DNA of 19,230 nt from contig JAAAIG010000749.1 of NCBI GenBank assembly GCA_015852425.1, positions 1 to 19,230 of the forward strand, given 5' to 3'. This document shows, piece by piece, positions 1 through 8,640 of this stretch. The first letter of the stretch is position 1. The number at the start of each line of letters is the position of its first letter. The translations under genes were made by a program, and so were the position numbers. This DNA is from Gryganskiella cystojenkinii. Its lineage: Eukaryota; Mortierellomycota; Mortierellomycetes; Mortierellales; Mortierellaceae. The notes beneath the pieces were generated by a model. That model did not search any database. It saw only the letters and a program-made list of their open reading frames with translations, and was not told the DNA's origin.

Positions 1-233
1 TCAAGACCAACTTGACTCTCACGACTGTGAACCTGGGGTACAACAAGATCGGAGACAATGGAGCTCAGGCGCTGGCTGAAGCACTCAAGACCAACTCGAT
101 TCTGACCATTTTGGACTCGGAGTACAACTCGATCGGAGACAGTGGAGCTCAGGCGCTGGCTGAAGCACTCAAGAACAACTCAACTTTGTCAAATTTAAAA
201 TTGTACAAAAATCCGGGGTACGGAGGTTTCTGA
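1..233 (+). CDS. Leucine-rich-repeat protein, C-terminal end (5' partial)
   Basis: The frame is already open at the window edge, from base 3, and stops with TGA at 231-233, so only the C-terminal ~76 residues are visible. They hold two full 28-residue repeats of RNI/NLRC3 type (core IGDNGAQALAEAL, then a TNSxLTxL strand) and a degenerate last repeat ending in YGGF. Repeats of this type form a curved helix/strand solenoid used for protein binding. In fungi they occur alone or behind NACHT-type ATPase domains, and nothing here shows what precedes them. The DNA repeat unit is 84 bp. A broken relative lies in inverted orientation at 18820-19230, and the downstream flanks of the two copies are also homologous. 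The LRR call is firm; the function is unknown. Confidence 0.85.
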   Translation, partial: KTNLTLTTVNLGYNKIGDNGAQALAEALKTNSILTILDSEYNSIGDSGAQALAEALKNNSTLSNLKLYKNPGYGGF

Positions 234-254
234 GATGCGTTGTGTACTGTGGTG

Positions 255-597
255 TTACAATATATAATTCAGTCTGTTATTTAGTAGTGATTACTAGCGT
301 ACAGTTTCAATGACTATAACATGGAGCTCCTCCGATTTGGCCCGGTGAACATGTGCTTGCAGTGCAATCGGAGCGACAAAGCAAAGAATTATGTGTAAAT
401 ATGTGACAAAGCAAACCGGCGGTAAACAGGTCACTGTTGTGGGCGTAGGTGATGCCCTGAGTTTGTCAGCAAGGGAAATGGGTCCTCTGAGTCCCACGTT
501 CAACATTTCCATTACAGGAGTGTTCGCGTGGTGGAAGCCATTACGGATATGTGGGTGGAAAATGCATGGGTTCTCATATGCTGACAATGGACCTGAG
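255..597 (+). repeat. Conserved LRR 3' flank, left inverted copy
   Basis: About 340 bp just downstream of the LRR stop match 18467-18755 read on the opposite strand. Shared blocks include AGTGATTACTAGCGTACAGT near 284, a CTCCGATTTGGCC block near 329, and GGAAAATGCATGG near 557. The copies differ by substitutions and small indels. With the LRR ends themselves they make an inverted repeat around the ~18 kb between them. Both copies carry a partly conserved open frame antisense to the LRR gene (587 down to 294 here) ending in the same residues, IETVR-stop, but no known domain is visible. It may be 3' UTR of a duplicated LRR family or a relic exon. Confidence 0.75.
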
Positions 598-699
598 CAA
601 CATCCTTTCTTTTTATTTATTCTTTGCGGTCGCCACCAATATGTCAGTTACTCTTCTCACATTCCGCCATGGAATTTACTCAAACCATGGAACCATTTT

Positions 700-1339
700 A
701 CTACGAATCCGACTCGATCAAGATTTCAATGGTCTCCTCTTTCTCTCTTTCTCTCTGGAGCTGCACGAAAAGACCTTGGCCTTATCGAGAAACTATACCT
801 AAGGTTCATTCTATACACCAAAGAGCCTTTATTATTCATTGTTGACGATCTTTCCGAATCCTGGTGGGCACGCGCGTCGTGGGCATTGCTATTCAATCTA
901 CTTGACGATACTCCCGGCATATCCATGGTTGACGGAGAAAAACGTGGCATCGACTCGTCGAAGCGCCGCATTATGGGATGGATAACAACCCAGAGGAACC
1001 AGTGCACAAGAAATGTGGCAGGAAGCTCGATTTGATCTGTCGTGACGAGACCCAGAAGCACGGTTGGCTGGTGGTTGAACGAATACGCGGTTGGGGTCCA
1101 CAATCCACCAAATTCGTGCGCGAATTCAAACATGACATTGTCCGGGAAACCGTAACCATCGCTCACAACCGGCTCTAGCTCGTTCCCACCATCTTCTGCA
1201 TCTTCGTTGGCGGTTATACTGAAAGTAAGTGATAACATCTTATTACCTGGATCTGAAGAAGACATGCAAGCCCTTGGAACTGTTCTTTCAGTTCGCCATT
1301 CACTAGGCAAAATATGTACTGCCCGATGTGCTGCATGAG
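700..1339 (+). pseudogene. Degenerate copy (left) of an unrecognised gene family
   Basis: Protein-like segments follow one another in different frames. Frame 1 runs through KDLGLIEKLYLRF (near 770), then YTKEPLLFIVDD and SESWWARASWALLF (814-900) to GEKRG and SSKRR, and stops at 1035. From 978 a second frame carries KKCGRKLDLICRDE, WLVVERIRGW and STKFVREF, stopping at TAG near 1176. A third gives SLAVILKVSDN and LPGSEEDMQAL up to TGA near 1339. The same order appears on the minus strand at 2235-1470, so this is one family. Compared with that copy, about 190 bp is missing between the IEKL and YTKEP segments. GRKxDL followed ~15 residues later by VVERI resembles the D...ExK pattern of PD-(D/E)xK nuclease domains, but this is a motif-level guess. 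The frame breaks argue against a working protein. Confidence 0.6.
814..1129 (+). repeat. Palindrome left arm (316 bp, identical to 1581-1896 inverted)
   Basis: Bases 814-1129 are the reverse complement of 1581-1896 with no difference or gap that I could find by eye; the first mismatch inward is at 1130. Weaker homology continues inward to about 1240, with roughly 8 differences in the next 70 bases, and outward to about 750, where similarity is much lower. The arm carries the YTKEPLLFIVDD to STKFVREF segments of the decayed gene. Confidence 0.9.
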
Positions 1340-1469
1340 CCAGATATATAAGTGTCCAGGTCCTGATTTGATGAGGAAAGCGTCGACGCCACGGTCTATG
1401 CGGAGGAAACCGAAAGGCGAAGAGTTGTTTTCGCACGTCAGTGCGCATTGACGATTTCAGTCAAGTTTC

Positions 1470-2960
1470 CATTTACTTCCGGTATATCCGCCAAAGACAT
1501 TGCATTCCTCCTAGAAACTGGTGAGAACGAGATAGAACCGGTTATGAGTGATGGTTACAGTTTCCCGGACAATGTCATGGTTGAATTCGCGCACGAATTT
1601 GGTGGATTGTGGACCCCAACCGCGTATTCGTTCAACCACCAGCCAACCGTGCTTCTGGGTCTCGTCACGACAGATCAAATCGAGCTTCCTGCCACATTTC
1701 TTGTGCACTGGTTCCTCTGGGTTGTTATCCATCCCATAATGCGGCGCTTCGACGAGTCGATGCCACGTTTTTCTCCGTCAACCATGGATATGCCGGGAGT
1801 ATCGTCAAGTAGATTGAATAGCAATGCCCACGACGCGCGTGCCCACCAGGATTCGGAAAGATCGTCAACAATGAATAATAAAGGCTCTTTGGTGTAGAGC
1901 ATGTGCGTAGAGTAACATTATGGTTAGACCGTGTGAGTTGAACTGGTACGTGTTATAGAGGTAGAAACATCAAGGTAGTTACCATTCTACCGCCGTCTTC
2001 ACTGCAAGATTACAGTCGAATAGATCAGCGTCACTCATGGTAAGGTCGTTGGGCAGAGGGACGGTGTTTGGGTGCTTATTCTCGCAATGACCCGTAGTTT
2101 TTCGATAACGCTAACGTCTTTTTGTGTAACTCTGGAAGCTGGAACACTTGAGACAATCTCCTTCCACTCTTGTGATGTGGAAACTCGTGTTTGAGGCGCG
2201 ATAGCGACGATACGACGATAGTGTATGACCGTACGCTATTGGACATAACGAACTGTGTTATAAGAGGAGCTAACCTTCATGCTGGTGAAGCATGCAGTTG
2301 TGATACTTTACCTGGTAGTTGCGCCAGGCTCGAGATTTGCGCGGTACCATGTTTCCTCGACTACCTTGCCACTCGAAAGCCGTCAAAAACGAGATTGCTC
2401 TAGGCCGCTGAAGCGCTCTGCCCTTCTGTCAACTGCCAAGTCATGCCTGCTCTTCTATTTTTCTTCGTGTGTCCTGTGATGCAATAGCTGAGATTTCGGT
2501 GACATGATGGATCGCGCACGATGTGACAAGTGGCAACAGCCGCCATCACCATCTCCTCATCCTTTCTCACAATATTCTGAACAGCATCTGCCGCATCTTA
2601 TCGGAAGTATTGATCGAGTTTAAAAGATAGAGTGGAGTCGACTGATAAAGGCTTACTTTTCATAATGATGACGAACACCGCTCTTAGACGTAGACATGAT
2701 GGAAATCGCAAGGCTTTTACCTGGAGAGCGTGGTTCTATCGGCCGGCATATGCCTGTCCCCAGTCCGCGCTGTTGGATCGTTCGTCAGTGTCCACACCTT
2801 CAGAGCCCTCTCGGATTGAGATCTAGTCGCCGATGCAATAAAGGGATGCGTTGGACTTATATATATATGTCTTGATCCACAACGAAAACAGTTAAAAAAA
2901 AAGAAACAATGATGGATTTCAAGATCGACGTTGACGAGGGCAGATGTTTCCTTACCTGGG
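1470..2960 (-). pseudogene. Degenerate copy (right) of the same unrecognised gene family
   Basis: Read on the minus strand, long protein-like stretches are broken by stops and shifts. One frame from about 2820 to 2400 contains EGSEGVDTDERSNSADWGQAY, KALRFPSCLRLRAVF, LSFKLDQYFR, AADAVQNIVRKDEEM and CHIVRDPSCHRNLSY, with internal stops at 2738-2736 and 2600-2598, then TAG at 2402-2400. A further open piece spans 2235-2037 (HYRRIVAIAPQTR, SQEWKEIV, VSVIEKLRVIARI), preceded by an intron-like GTAAAG...AATAG. MSDADLFDCNLAVK follows from 2038, then YTKEPLLFIVDD from 1896, and in a shifted frame KKCGRKLDLICRDE to THNRF. The codon content looks like a real gene that has accumulated nonsense and frameshift changes. 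I do not recognise the N-terminal parts; the end is weakly PD-(D/E)xK-like. Confidence 0.6.
1581..1896 (-). repeat. Palindrome right arm (316 bp)
   Basis: This is the inverted partner of 814-1129, identical by eye. The spacer between the identical arms is about 450 bp, of which only roughly 1240-1470 lacks visible arm-to-arm homology. On the minus strand this arm reads in the same protein frames as the left arm does on plus, so the two gene relics point at each other. The frameshift between the SSKRR and KKCGRK segments is shared by both arms. Confidence 0.9.
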
Positions 2961-3266
2961 CTTTGGATGCTCACGACTTATGTGTTCAGGGAGGGAGGGA
3001 GTGAGAAAGCGTGGAGGCGATATGCCCGGAGCACAGTCCCCTACTGAGGAGTGAGCCAGAAGGAGGTGTTCTTTTTTTCGGTGGGTTGTCGGAAGAAAAG
3101 GAAGTGTGGGGAAATAGTGGCAGGGATGAGGGTTTGGCGATGGGGACTGAGAAATAACAAAAGAATAGGAAGAGAGAGAGCGCGAAACAGTGAAAAAGGT
3201 CGCTGCATCACGAATTTTAGAGACTCTTTGAGTGTACAGGGGTGTTGAGGGGTAGAGGTGGCAATT

Positions 3267-3281
3267 TTTTTATTTTATTTT
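3267..3281 (-). terminator. Probable poly(A) signal of the Gln-rich gene
   Basis: On the minus strand this A/T stretch contains overlapping AATAAA-type hexamers about 20-35 bp after the splice-created stop codon. The spacing suits a 3' end signal and supports the shorter spliced reading of the gene. Confidence 0.45.
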
Positions 3282-3300
3282 TCACCAACTTTGGATTATC

Positions 3301-5070
3301 CTCTATGGGAAGAAACAGTAGAAAAAGAACAACAAAAAAGACCCGGTTAGCGCAATATCGCCTCTTACATGTAAGACCTTCAGTTCGATGATGAAAGGTT
3401 CCCCCCTGTACCATGAAGGCCTGTCCTTTTACCTTGCCCATCTGCAGCAACCTCTTGCCCAAGGAAGGACCCGTGTCCTTGATAATCTGATCCTCGGACC
3501 GTGTTTGGGATAACAGCAGCGCAGCCTTTTCCGTCTCGTCAAGCGTCACAACAATACTCAAAAGCACAGCATGCATCGGCTCCATAATCTTTTCCAGTGT
3601 GTCCTGATCCGCCTTGAATTTCTTCAGGAGCTCATCGACCTGACAAGGTGTGGGAGAGCTCGACAACAGGTTGTTCAAATGTCGACTCCTCAGGATCCGG
3701 ATGCCTTCCTCTCGCTCGAGCTCACTTTGATCCTAAACGATTAGTTTCATCACGAGATGGAAACTTTTAGCACCAAAAATTTTCGATCCTTGAGCAGAAA
3801 AAAAACTTTTCGGCAATTGCTCTCTCTCTCTGTCTGTCTCCTAACAACCTTAGACGACAGTGACAAAAAAAAAGTCAAGAACAAAGAGTGAACACGCGCT
3901 CTCTGAGCTTTGTTTCTTCTCGTCTGTTACCTGAAAGATATTTAGGACGAGCTGAGCCCGTTCAGAGAAATGATTCTGAGCGCTCCAAAAGGCCACGGTC
4001 GCGTTCTTCAGCTGATTCACAGCCTTGATCCGTTGCTTGTGCAGTTTGGCATCATGCACTGTCGCTGCCCTAGCCTGTTGCCTTTCTTGTCCTTGTCCGT
4101 TTGATCCATTATTGGTCGCATTATCGCTCTCTATCACAGGCGTCGGTTTCGAGAGTGAGGGCCAGGCCGCAAGGACCTGATCTGTCACAGCCCGGGCGAT
4201 CCTTCGTCGTTGCTCTTCCAGGCACTTCTCCGCTTCTGCCGAGTCCACAGACACTAATGGGCGCAATCCAAGACGTGTCTCGTCAAATTCCGTCATGGCG
4301 TCCAACATTTGGTCATTTAGGGTCTCGAATTGCTCTGTCTGTTGGACCAGATCCTGAAAGACAGTCTTGAAAGCCTGTCGATCGAAATAAACAGGCACTC
4401 CTACTCCTCCTCCTCCAGACGCGATGGCTGTCTGCGCGGTTGTTGTTCGAGACGGCTGAGACAAGGCGGTGTTCTCGGAGACCAAAGTGCCTGTGGTTGA
4501 AATGACAGAGATGCCAGACACTGCATCCTGCCGTTGATTTTGGTGCGATTGTTGACCATCAACTGTAAAAGTTTTCTGCTGAGGGGTTGAAGGTTGTATA
4601 GTCAATTCTGGAGGAGTATTCGGCGGCACTTGAACCAGTGTCGGTGCCGCTGTTGTTATTATTGTGGTTGTTGTTGCTGTCGATTGTGATATTGAGAGTG
4701 CAGGGACGGGTTCTGGTTGCTGTTGTTGCTGTTGTTGCTGTTGCTGCTGTTGTTGCTGTGATTGCGGTTGTGACCCATTGACACTGATTGTGTGAGGAGC
4801 TATATCCAGATCGAGATGTGAGGTTGCTTGGATCTGGTGCACGACGATCCCTTCTGGCTTGTTCAAGGATGTAAAACCCTGAGCAGTTGTAGAAGAAGAA
4901 GAGAGTCGATTGTTCGTATCTCCAGCCGGTTTGGAATGAGAGGCGGCTCCCATACCGCATGTCTGTGGATGAGATGAGACAGTAGCAGTCGTCGTGTAAA
5001 GCCGTTGTTCCTCCGAGAGGGTAAGTCGACTGGTGGTGGCGATCGACGGTGAAGTATTGAGGAGGTCCAT
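3301..5070 (-). CDS. Gln-rich helical protein of unknown function (3 exons)
   Basis: Exon 1 runs 5070-3931 (380 codons), exon 2 3732-3369. The intron at 3930-3733 starts CAG/GTAACA, ends TTTAG, and joins NIFQ to DQSELE in phase. A second likely intron, 3368-3303, has GTAAGA, a GCTAAC branch site and a T-rich CCATAG end; splicing it makes a TAG stop across the junction, giving about 501 residues. If retained, the frame runs to 3217. The N-terminal half is low complexity (Ser/Thr, about 14 Gln near residues 105-120, Thr- and Pro-rich). From about residue 270 it is predicted helical, with an FQDLVQQTEQFETLND segment, EEQRRRIARAV and, after the intron, VDELLKKFKADQDTLEKIMEP. No family is recognised; the composition would suit a nuclear regulator or co-factor. 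The ATG was chosen because everything upstream is a pyrimidine-rich leader. Confidence 0.7.
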
Positions 5071-5300
5071 GGTTACGTGTAATATGTGAATGCGTGGAGG
5101 TGACGTAGCAGAAAGAAAGAGAAAACGGAAGAGAAGAAGAAAAAACGTCAGCGAAGATAAAAGGGAAATGTTAGAAGAAAGAGAATGAAGAGAAAGGGAG
5201 AAAAAAGAAAGAAACAAGGAAAAGTTGAAAAGTGGGCCAACGAACAAAAGAGGGAGAGAACTAAAAAATAATGAGCCCCTTACCTTAAATTCGCATAAGC
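5071..5300 (-). promoter_or_regulatory. Pyrimidine-rich 5' leader of the Gln-rich gene
   Basis: Read on minus, these ~230 bases are almost entirely C and T with few A, right up to the ATG at 5070. The frame stays open upstream to 5307, but only as Leu/Phe/Ser read-through of the CT tract. The same kind of leader precedes the genes at 6825, 9091 and 17308. CT-rich tracts next to transcription starts are common in filamentous fungi. A GTAAGG at about 5284 could be a leader-intron donor, but I found no good acceptor. Confidence 0.5.
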
Positions 5301-5309
5301 TCCTCAAAT

Positions 5310-6670
5310 AAAAAGCTATGTTGATCCAACAAAGTGCTCAGAAGGGAGGACAAACGTATGTCAGCACGGAGCATCCTTAGTTCAGTCGGATCATGTAAAC
5401 TCTGTGAGTTCGTTCGATTCACGGTGCAAAACCTCACAATTGCACAAAATATAGAGCCAGATCATTGGGCTAAAAACTATATGATTGCTGTTGGAAGTGC
5501 AGACCCGGCTGTGCCTCCACCTCCTATTTAAGCTATCGCTCACATCTGCAGCCTTTATTCTGCTCACAGGGTTAAGAGAACAACCAGACTGTACCAACAC
5601 TAGTCTTCGCCGAGGGTAAAAAAAGTTTGACCGTTCTCGAAGAATGAGGTAGCGAATGAATGACTCACTCATTAGTTAATTCCCCCTCCAAGCTCATTTC
5701 TGTTTTCAGGGTCAGCCTGCAGGAGTCCGCCAGCTAAGCCTCTGCAGCAATCCATCCAGACCTTTTCGTATGTACAAATTGTCAAGAGACAAGGCCAAGC
5801 CAGACATTGAGCTAAATATCGTGTACAGGGAGGGGTACAGGGCCTTCGAGTGGCGCAACCTATTTGTCTTGAAGTCGGCAGTTGACAGGAGGTCCTTTTG
5901 ACTTACAGTAGAATCACTCCCTCAAAAAGGGAGATCGTGTAGCACAAAACATCCTTTCAACAAACTTCGCTGTCTGTAATAAAAAAAGCGTTTAGCTTCA
6001 GGACTTCAGCAAGCGGTCGATGTCTCCCTTCTCTTTTGCCCTCGTTCGATAGGCGTCGCGATACCGGGCAACGGGAATCCCCCCTCTCACTGATTCCCAT
6101 TTTTGTTTATTCGGTTTCGTTTCAATAACTTATTCGCGCAAAAAGATTTTGCTCGGGAGCATAACAAAATCAATGGAGATAACGAGCAAGAAAATGGAAC
6201 ATGCTATTTTCAGCCAGTTTTGAATGAACAGAAAAGAACCGGATTATTATTCTATTCCTCCAAGTTGTTGGGTTCAATCTGGTTCCTCTGGTATGTTCTT
6301 GAGCACAACAAACTCACAACGCCTTTATGGCGATTCAGAGTCCAGCGGACAAAAAATAGCACGTTAAACCTGCAGCGTGTTGGTCGTGAGTGCAGGGACT
6401 TGTTCGGTTTACCGCTGGAATGTTGCCCTGAAGGTACTATTCGACAAAAAAAAAAGTAAAAGAATCTGCTTGTAGGAGACTCTGTCATCTGTTCTGTTTC
6501 CTTACAGTCAAACCCCGTTCAGGATATGGAATTCTCATTCATCTGGCACTGACTGGGCAAGCCGGGATACTGTGAGTGCGAACCCTTCTCGATCCTTCCT
6601 TCCACGACGTTCTTGGGATCCCGAACCCTTTGTCCGACAAGAAGGGCGAGCAAGGACTGGTTGTCTTTAC
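5310..6670. other. Intergenic region without a convincing gene
   Basis: About 1.3 kb between the divergent Gln-rich and secreted-protein genes. I see no protein-like frame with an ATG, no tRNA that folds, and no large repeat. A 118-codon open frame at 6103-6459 opens with TTG, lacks an internal Met and resembles nothing. A short CTCCC/GGGAG hairpin lies near 5926-5943. It presumably holds the upstream control regions of both flanking genes. Confidence 0.5.
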
Positions 6671-6677
6671 GAATCTA

Positions 6678-6824
6678 CATAAATAGGACCAGGTTTCTCC
6701 AACAGCTTATCTTGTTCTCCATCCTCTTCAACTCCTCTTCAACTCTCCGGCTCTCTCAAGACTAACCCTAAAACCAGAAAACACTCTTCTAACCCGATAT
6801 CACTACACACACACTCATACAAAA
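6678..6824 (+). promoter_or_regulatory. Core promoter and leader of the secreted-protein gene
   Basis: A TATA-like CATAAATAG at 6678-6686 lies about 140 bp before the ATG. It is followed by a CT-rich stretch with repeated CTCTTCAACTC-type words and then an A/C-rich leader ending ACAAAA just before ATG, a favourable start context. A recognisable TATA box with a short leader often marks a strongly expressed fungal gene; that last point is inference. Confidence 0.5.
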
Positions 6825-7985
6825 ATGAAGTTTGCCTCTTCCATCCTCTTGATCTCTGTTGCTTTGGCCGCTGTTGCGAATGGTGCTCCCATGAAGGCTC
6901 CTCTCGAGGTTGTCCAGGTTCGTCACGACGACATTAGCGTGACCTTTCCCGCAATCGCGCTTCATAAGCGTGAATGTATCGATTGCACAAACGCCGACGA
7001 CCAGGCGCTCGATGCCATTGTCAAGACCTCTGCCGACCACTACTCGACCATCGCACACGCCCGTCTCAACAACCTCATGGCGGAAATCAACACTGCCAAG
7101 GTCACCAGTGGAACCGAGGAGATGCCCAAGGAAAAAATGTTGCTCTCGGTCACGGTTCAGTCAAAGATCGATGATGCCAAGAAGGCCTGTTCGTCCGAGG
7201 CTCTTGCGCCTGTGATCAAAGCCACAGTCACAGCCGATCCCAAGTTTGATATCCCTTGGTCCAACAAGGAGGAAGTCGAGAAGAAGATGACCGCGCTCGA
7301 TGCTGCTGTTATCAAGGCGATCTTGGATCGTATTCGGGTTTACATCGATGCCGAGTCGTTGTCCAAGGACTGTACCGAAAAAATGACCAGTACGGAGATT
7401 GTCCCTGCTCCAGCCACACTTGCTCCCGTGCCAGAGACCCCCTCTTTTGCTCCAGAGGAAACCACACCAACACCCGAGACTGCTGCTCCTGTTCAAGATG
7501 CTCCTGCCCCAGAGGCAACTGCACCAGAGGCAACCGCACCAGAGGCAACCGCACCAGCACCTGAGATTGCTGTTTCTGCTCCAGATGCTCCTGCTCCAGA
7601 TTTCGAGACCCCCGCCGTTGTTCCCGAAGAGACCGCCGCTGTTGTTCCTGAAGAGACTCCTGCACAAGCAACGGAGGAGGTCCCAGCTGAGAGTTCTGAA
7701 CCCAGTGTTCAAGTCGATGCTAACAATGACCAAGATGGTACCTTTTCTGCAACCTCTGTGGACAAAAAATTTGTGTGCATGAGTGGATGCAAGGACAGTG
7801 ATGATGCCAAGACGGTATTGTCGCTTCGTGCCAATCTCGAGAATGAGTTCAAGCCTCGTTTGGATCATTTCTACGAACAAGAGGTTCCCACAGCCTACAC
7901 TGAGAAGCGTGCCTCGCTCTTGGATGGAGTGATGAGCCTCCTCAGCAATTTGAAGATCAGCGCCAATGTAGATGTCAACAACTAG
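6825..7985 (+). CDS. Secreted Pro/Ala/Thr-rich protein with Kex2-type propeptide
   Basis: Single exon, 386 residues. Residues 1-20 are a clear signal peptide (MKFASS, then a hydrophobic core, ANG before the cut). K48-R49 just before ECIDC is a Kex2-type dibasic site, so residues 21-49 may be a propeptide. An N-terminal globular part (about 50-188) has Cys51 and Cys54 (CxxC), Cys122 and Cys183. Residues ~190-310 form a linker rich in Pro, Ala, Thr and Glu, with three 5-residue PEATA units encoded by 15-bp repeats near 7508-7553, likely O-mannosylated. The C-terminal ~74 residues start KKFVCMSGCK (Cys318, Cys322) and are helical. Six cysteines suggest disulfides. A cell-wall or extracellular role is likely; no family is recognised. 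There is no terminal GPI signal. Confidence 0.85.
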   Translation: MKFASSILLISVALAAVANGAPMKAPLEVVQVRHDDISVTFPAIALHKRECIDCTNADDQALDAIVKTSADHYSTIAHARLNNLMAEINTAKVTSGTEEMPKEKMLLSVTVQSKIDDAKKACSSEALAPVIKATVTADPKFDIPWSNKEEVEKKMTALDAAVIKAILDRIRVYIDAESLSKDCTEKMTSTEIVPAPATLAPVPETPSFAPEETTPTPETAAPVQDAPAPEATAPEATAPEATAPAPEIAVSAPDAPAPDFETPAVVPEETAAVVPEETPAQATEEVPAESSEPSVQVDANNDQDGTFSATSVDKKFVCMSGCKDSDDAKTVLSLRANLENEFKPRLDHFYEQEVPTAYTEKRASLLDGVMSLLSNLKISANVDVNN

Positions 7986-8078
7986 AAACACTCTAATGAT
8001 TACGAAAATAGCTGCCTCATTCATGCCTTAACCCTCCATAATCGACTCTTAGTCATATACCCGTACCTACATCATTGG

Positions 8079-8084
8079 AATAAA
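8079..8084 (+). terminator. Poly(A) signal of the secreted-protein gene
   Basis: A canonical AATAAA lies 94 bp after the TAG stop, followed by an A-rich stretch. No other gene end on this strand is near. Confidence 0.6.
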
Positions 8085-8099
8085 AAACGCGAAAAAAAC

Positions 8100-8640
8100 C
8101 AAAAAGGTGTGGGTTTATGAAAATGATTTGCTGGCATGGATATGGCATGTTTCTTTTCCAGGTCCCCTCCGCACAAAAATAAAGCGGTAACAGCCCAAAA
8201 TGATATGGCGTCTTTTCTTTTTTTTTGTTTACTGTATCTGCGCTGCGGTCAGTGACGAGGACACGAATTTGATTGCTACATTGAAAGAAACATCCGAGAC
8301 CCACAATAATCTCTCTCGGCTAGAAATAGCTCCGCAAGGACGAGAAAGGGAGCTGTAGTAGAAAACAGGTTTCGAAAAATGAAAGAGTGTGAGGGCGAGA
8401 GAGCACCCCAGACGGTCGGTTCATCCTCAGCTGCAAAACAACAGGACGCGTGGCGTAGGTAGCCGGCAGTTTGTGCAAGGAGCACCGCACAAAAGAAAGA
8501 AAAAAAAGATCCCGAAATGAAAAGAGAAGTGGTCAGACATGAGGAGAGAAGGAGAGCAGCAACCGGCACACAAAAAAAAAATATAAGACTTTTCAATCTC
8601 GGCTTTTGATTGGCTGAATCGACATCACCTCTTTTTTTTC
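8100..8640. other. Intergenic region, no gene seen
   Basis: A/T-rich tracts (poly-T near 8218, poly-A near 8572) and only chance-like open frames on either strand. An ATTGG (CCAAT on minus) lies within GATTGGCTGAATC near 8607 and could bind the CCAAT-binding complex upstream of the SREBP gene. I saw no convincing sterol response element by eye. Confidence 0.4.

Noticed and set aside
5376..5440. tRNA-like boxes: TAGTTCAGTCGG (A-box match) followed 30 bp later by GTTCGATTC
   Set aside because: No acceptor, D or T stems pair properly around them, so a functional tRNA is not supported.
6103..6459. 118-codon open frame on plus
   Set aside because: It opens with TTG, has no internal methionine, resembles no known domain, and lies in the upstream region of the secreted-protein gene.
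7161..8024. 287-codon open frame on minus, antisense to the secreted-protein gene
   Set aside because: A shadow of the repetitive Pro/Ala/Thr coding strand. The plus frame has a signal peptide, a good start context and a poly(A) signal.
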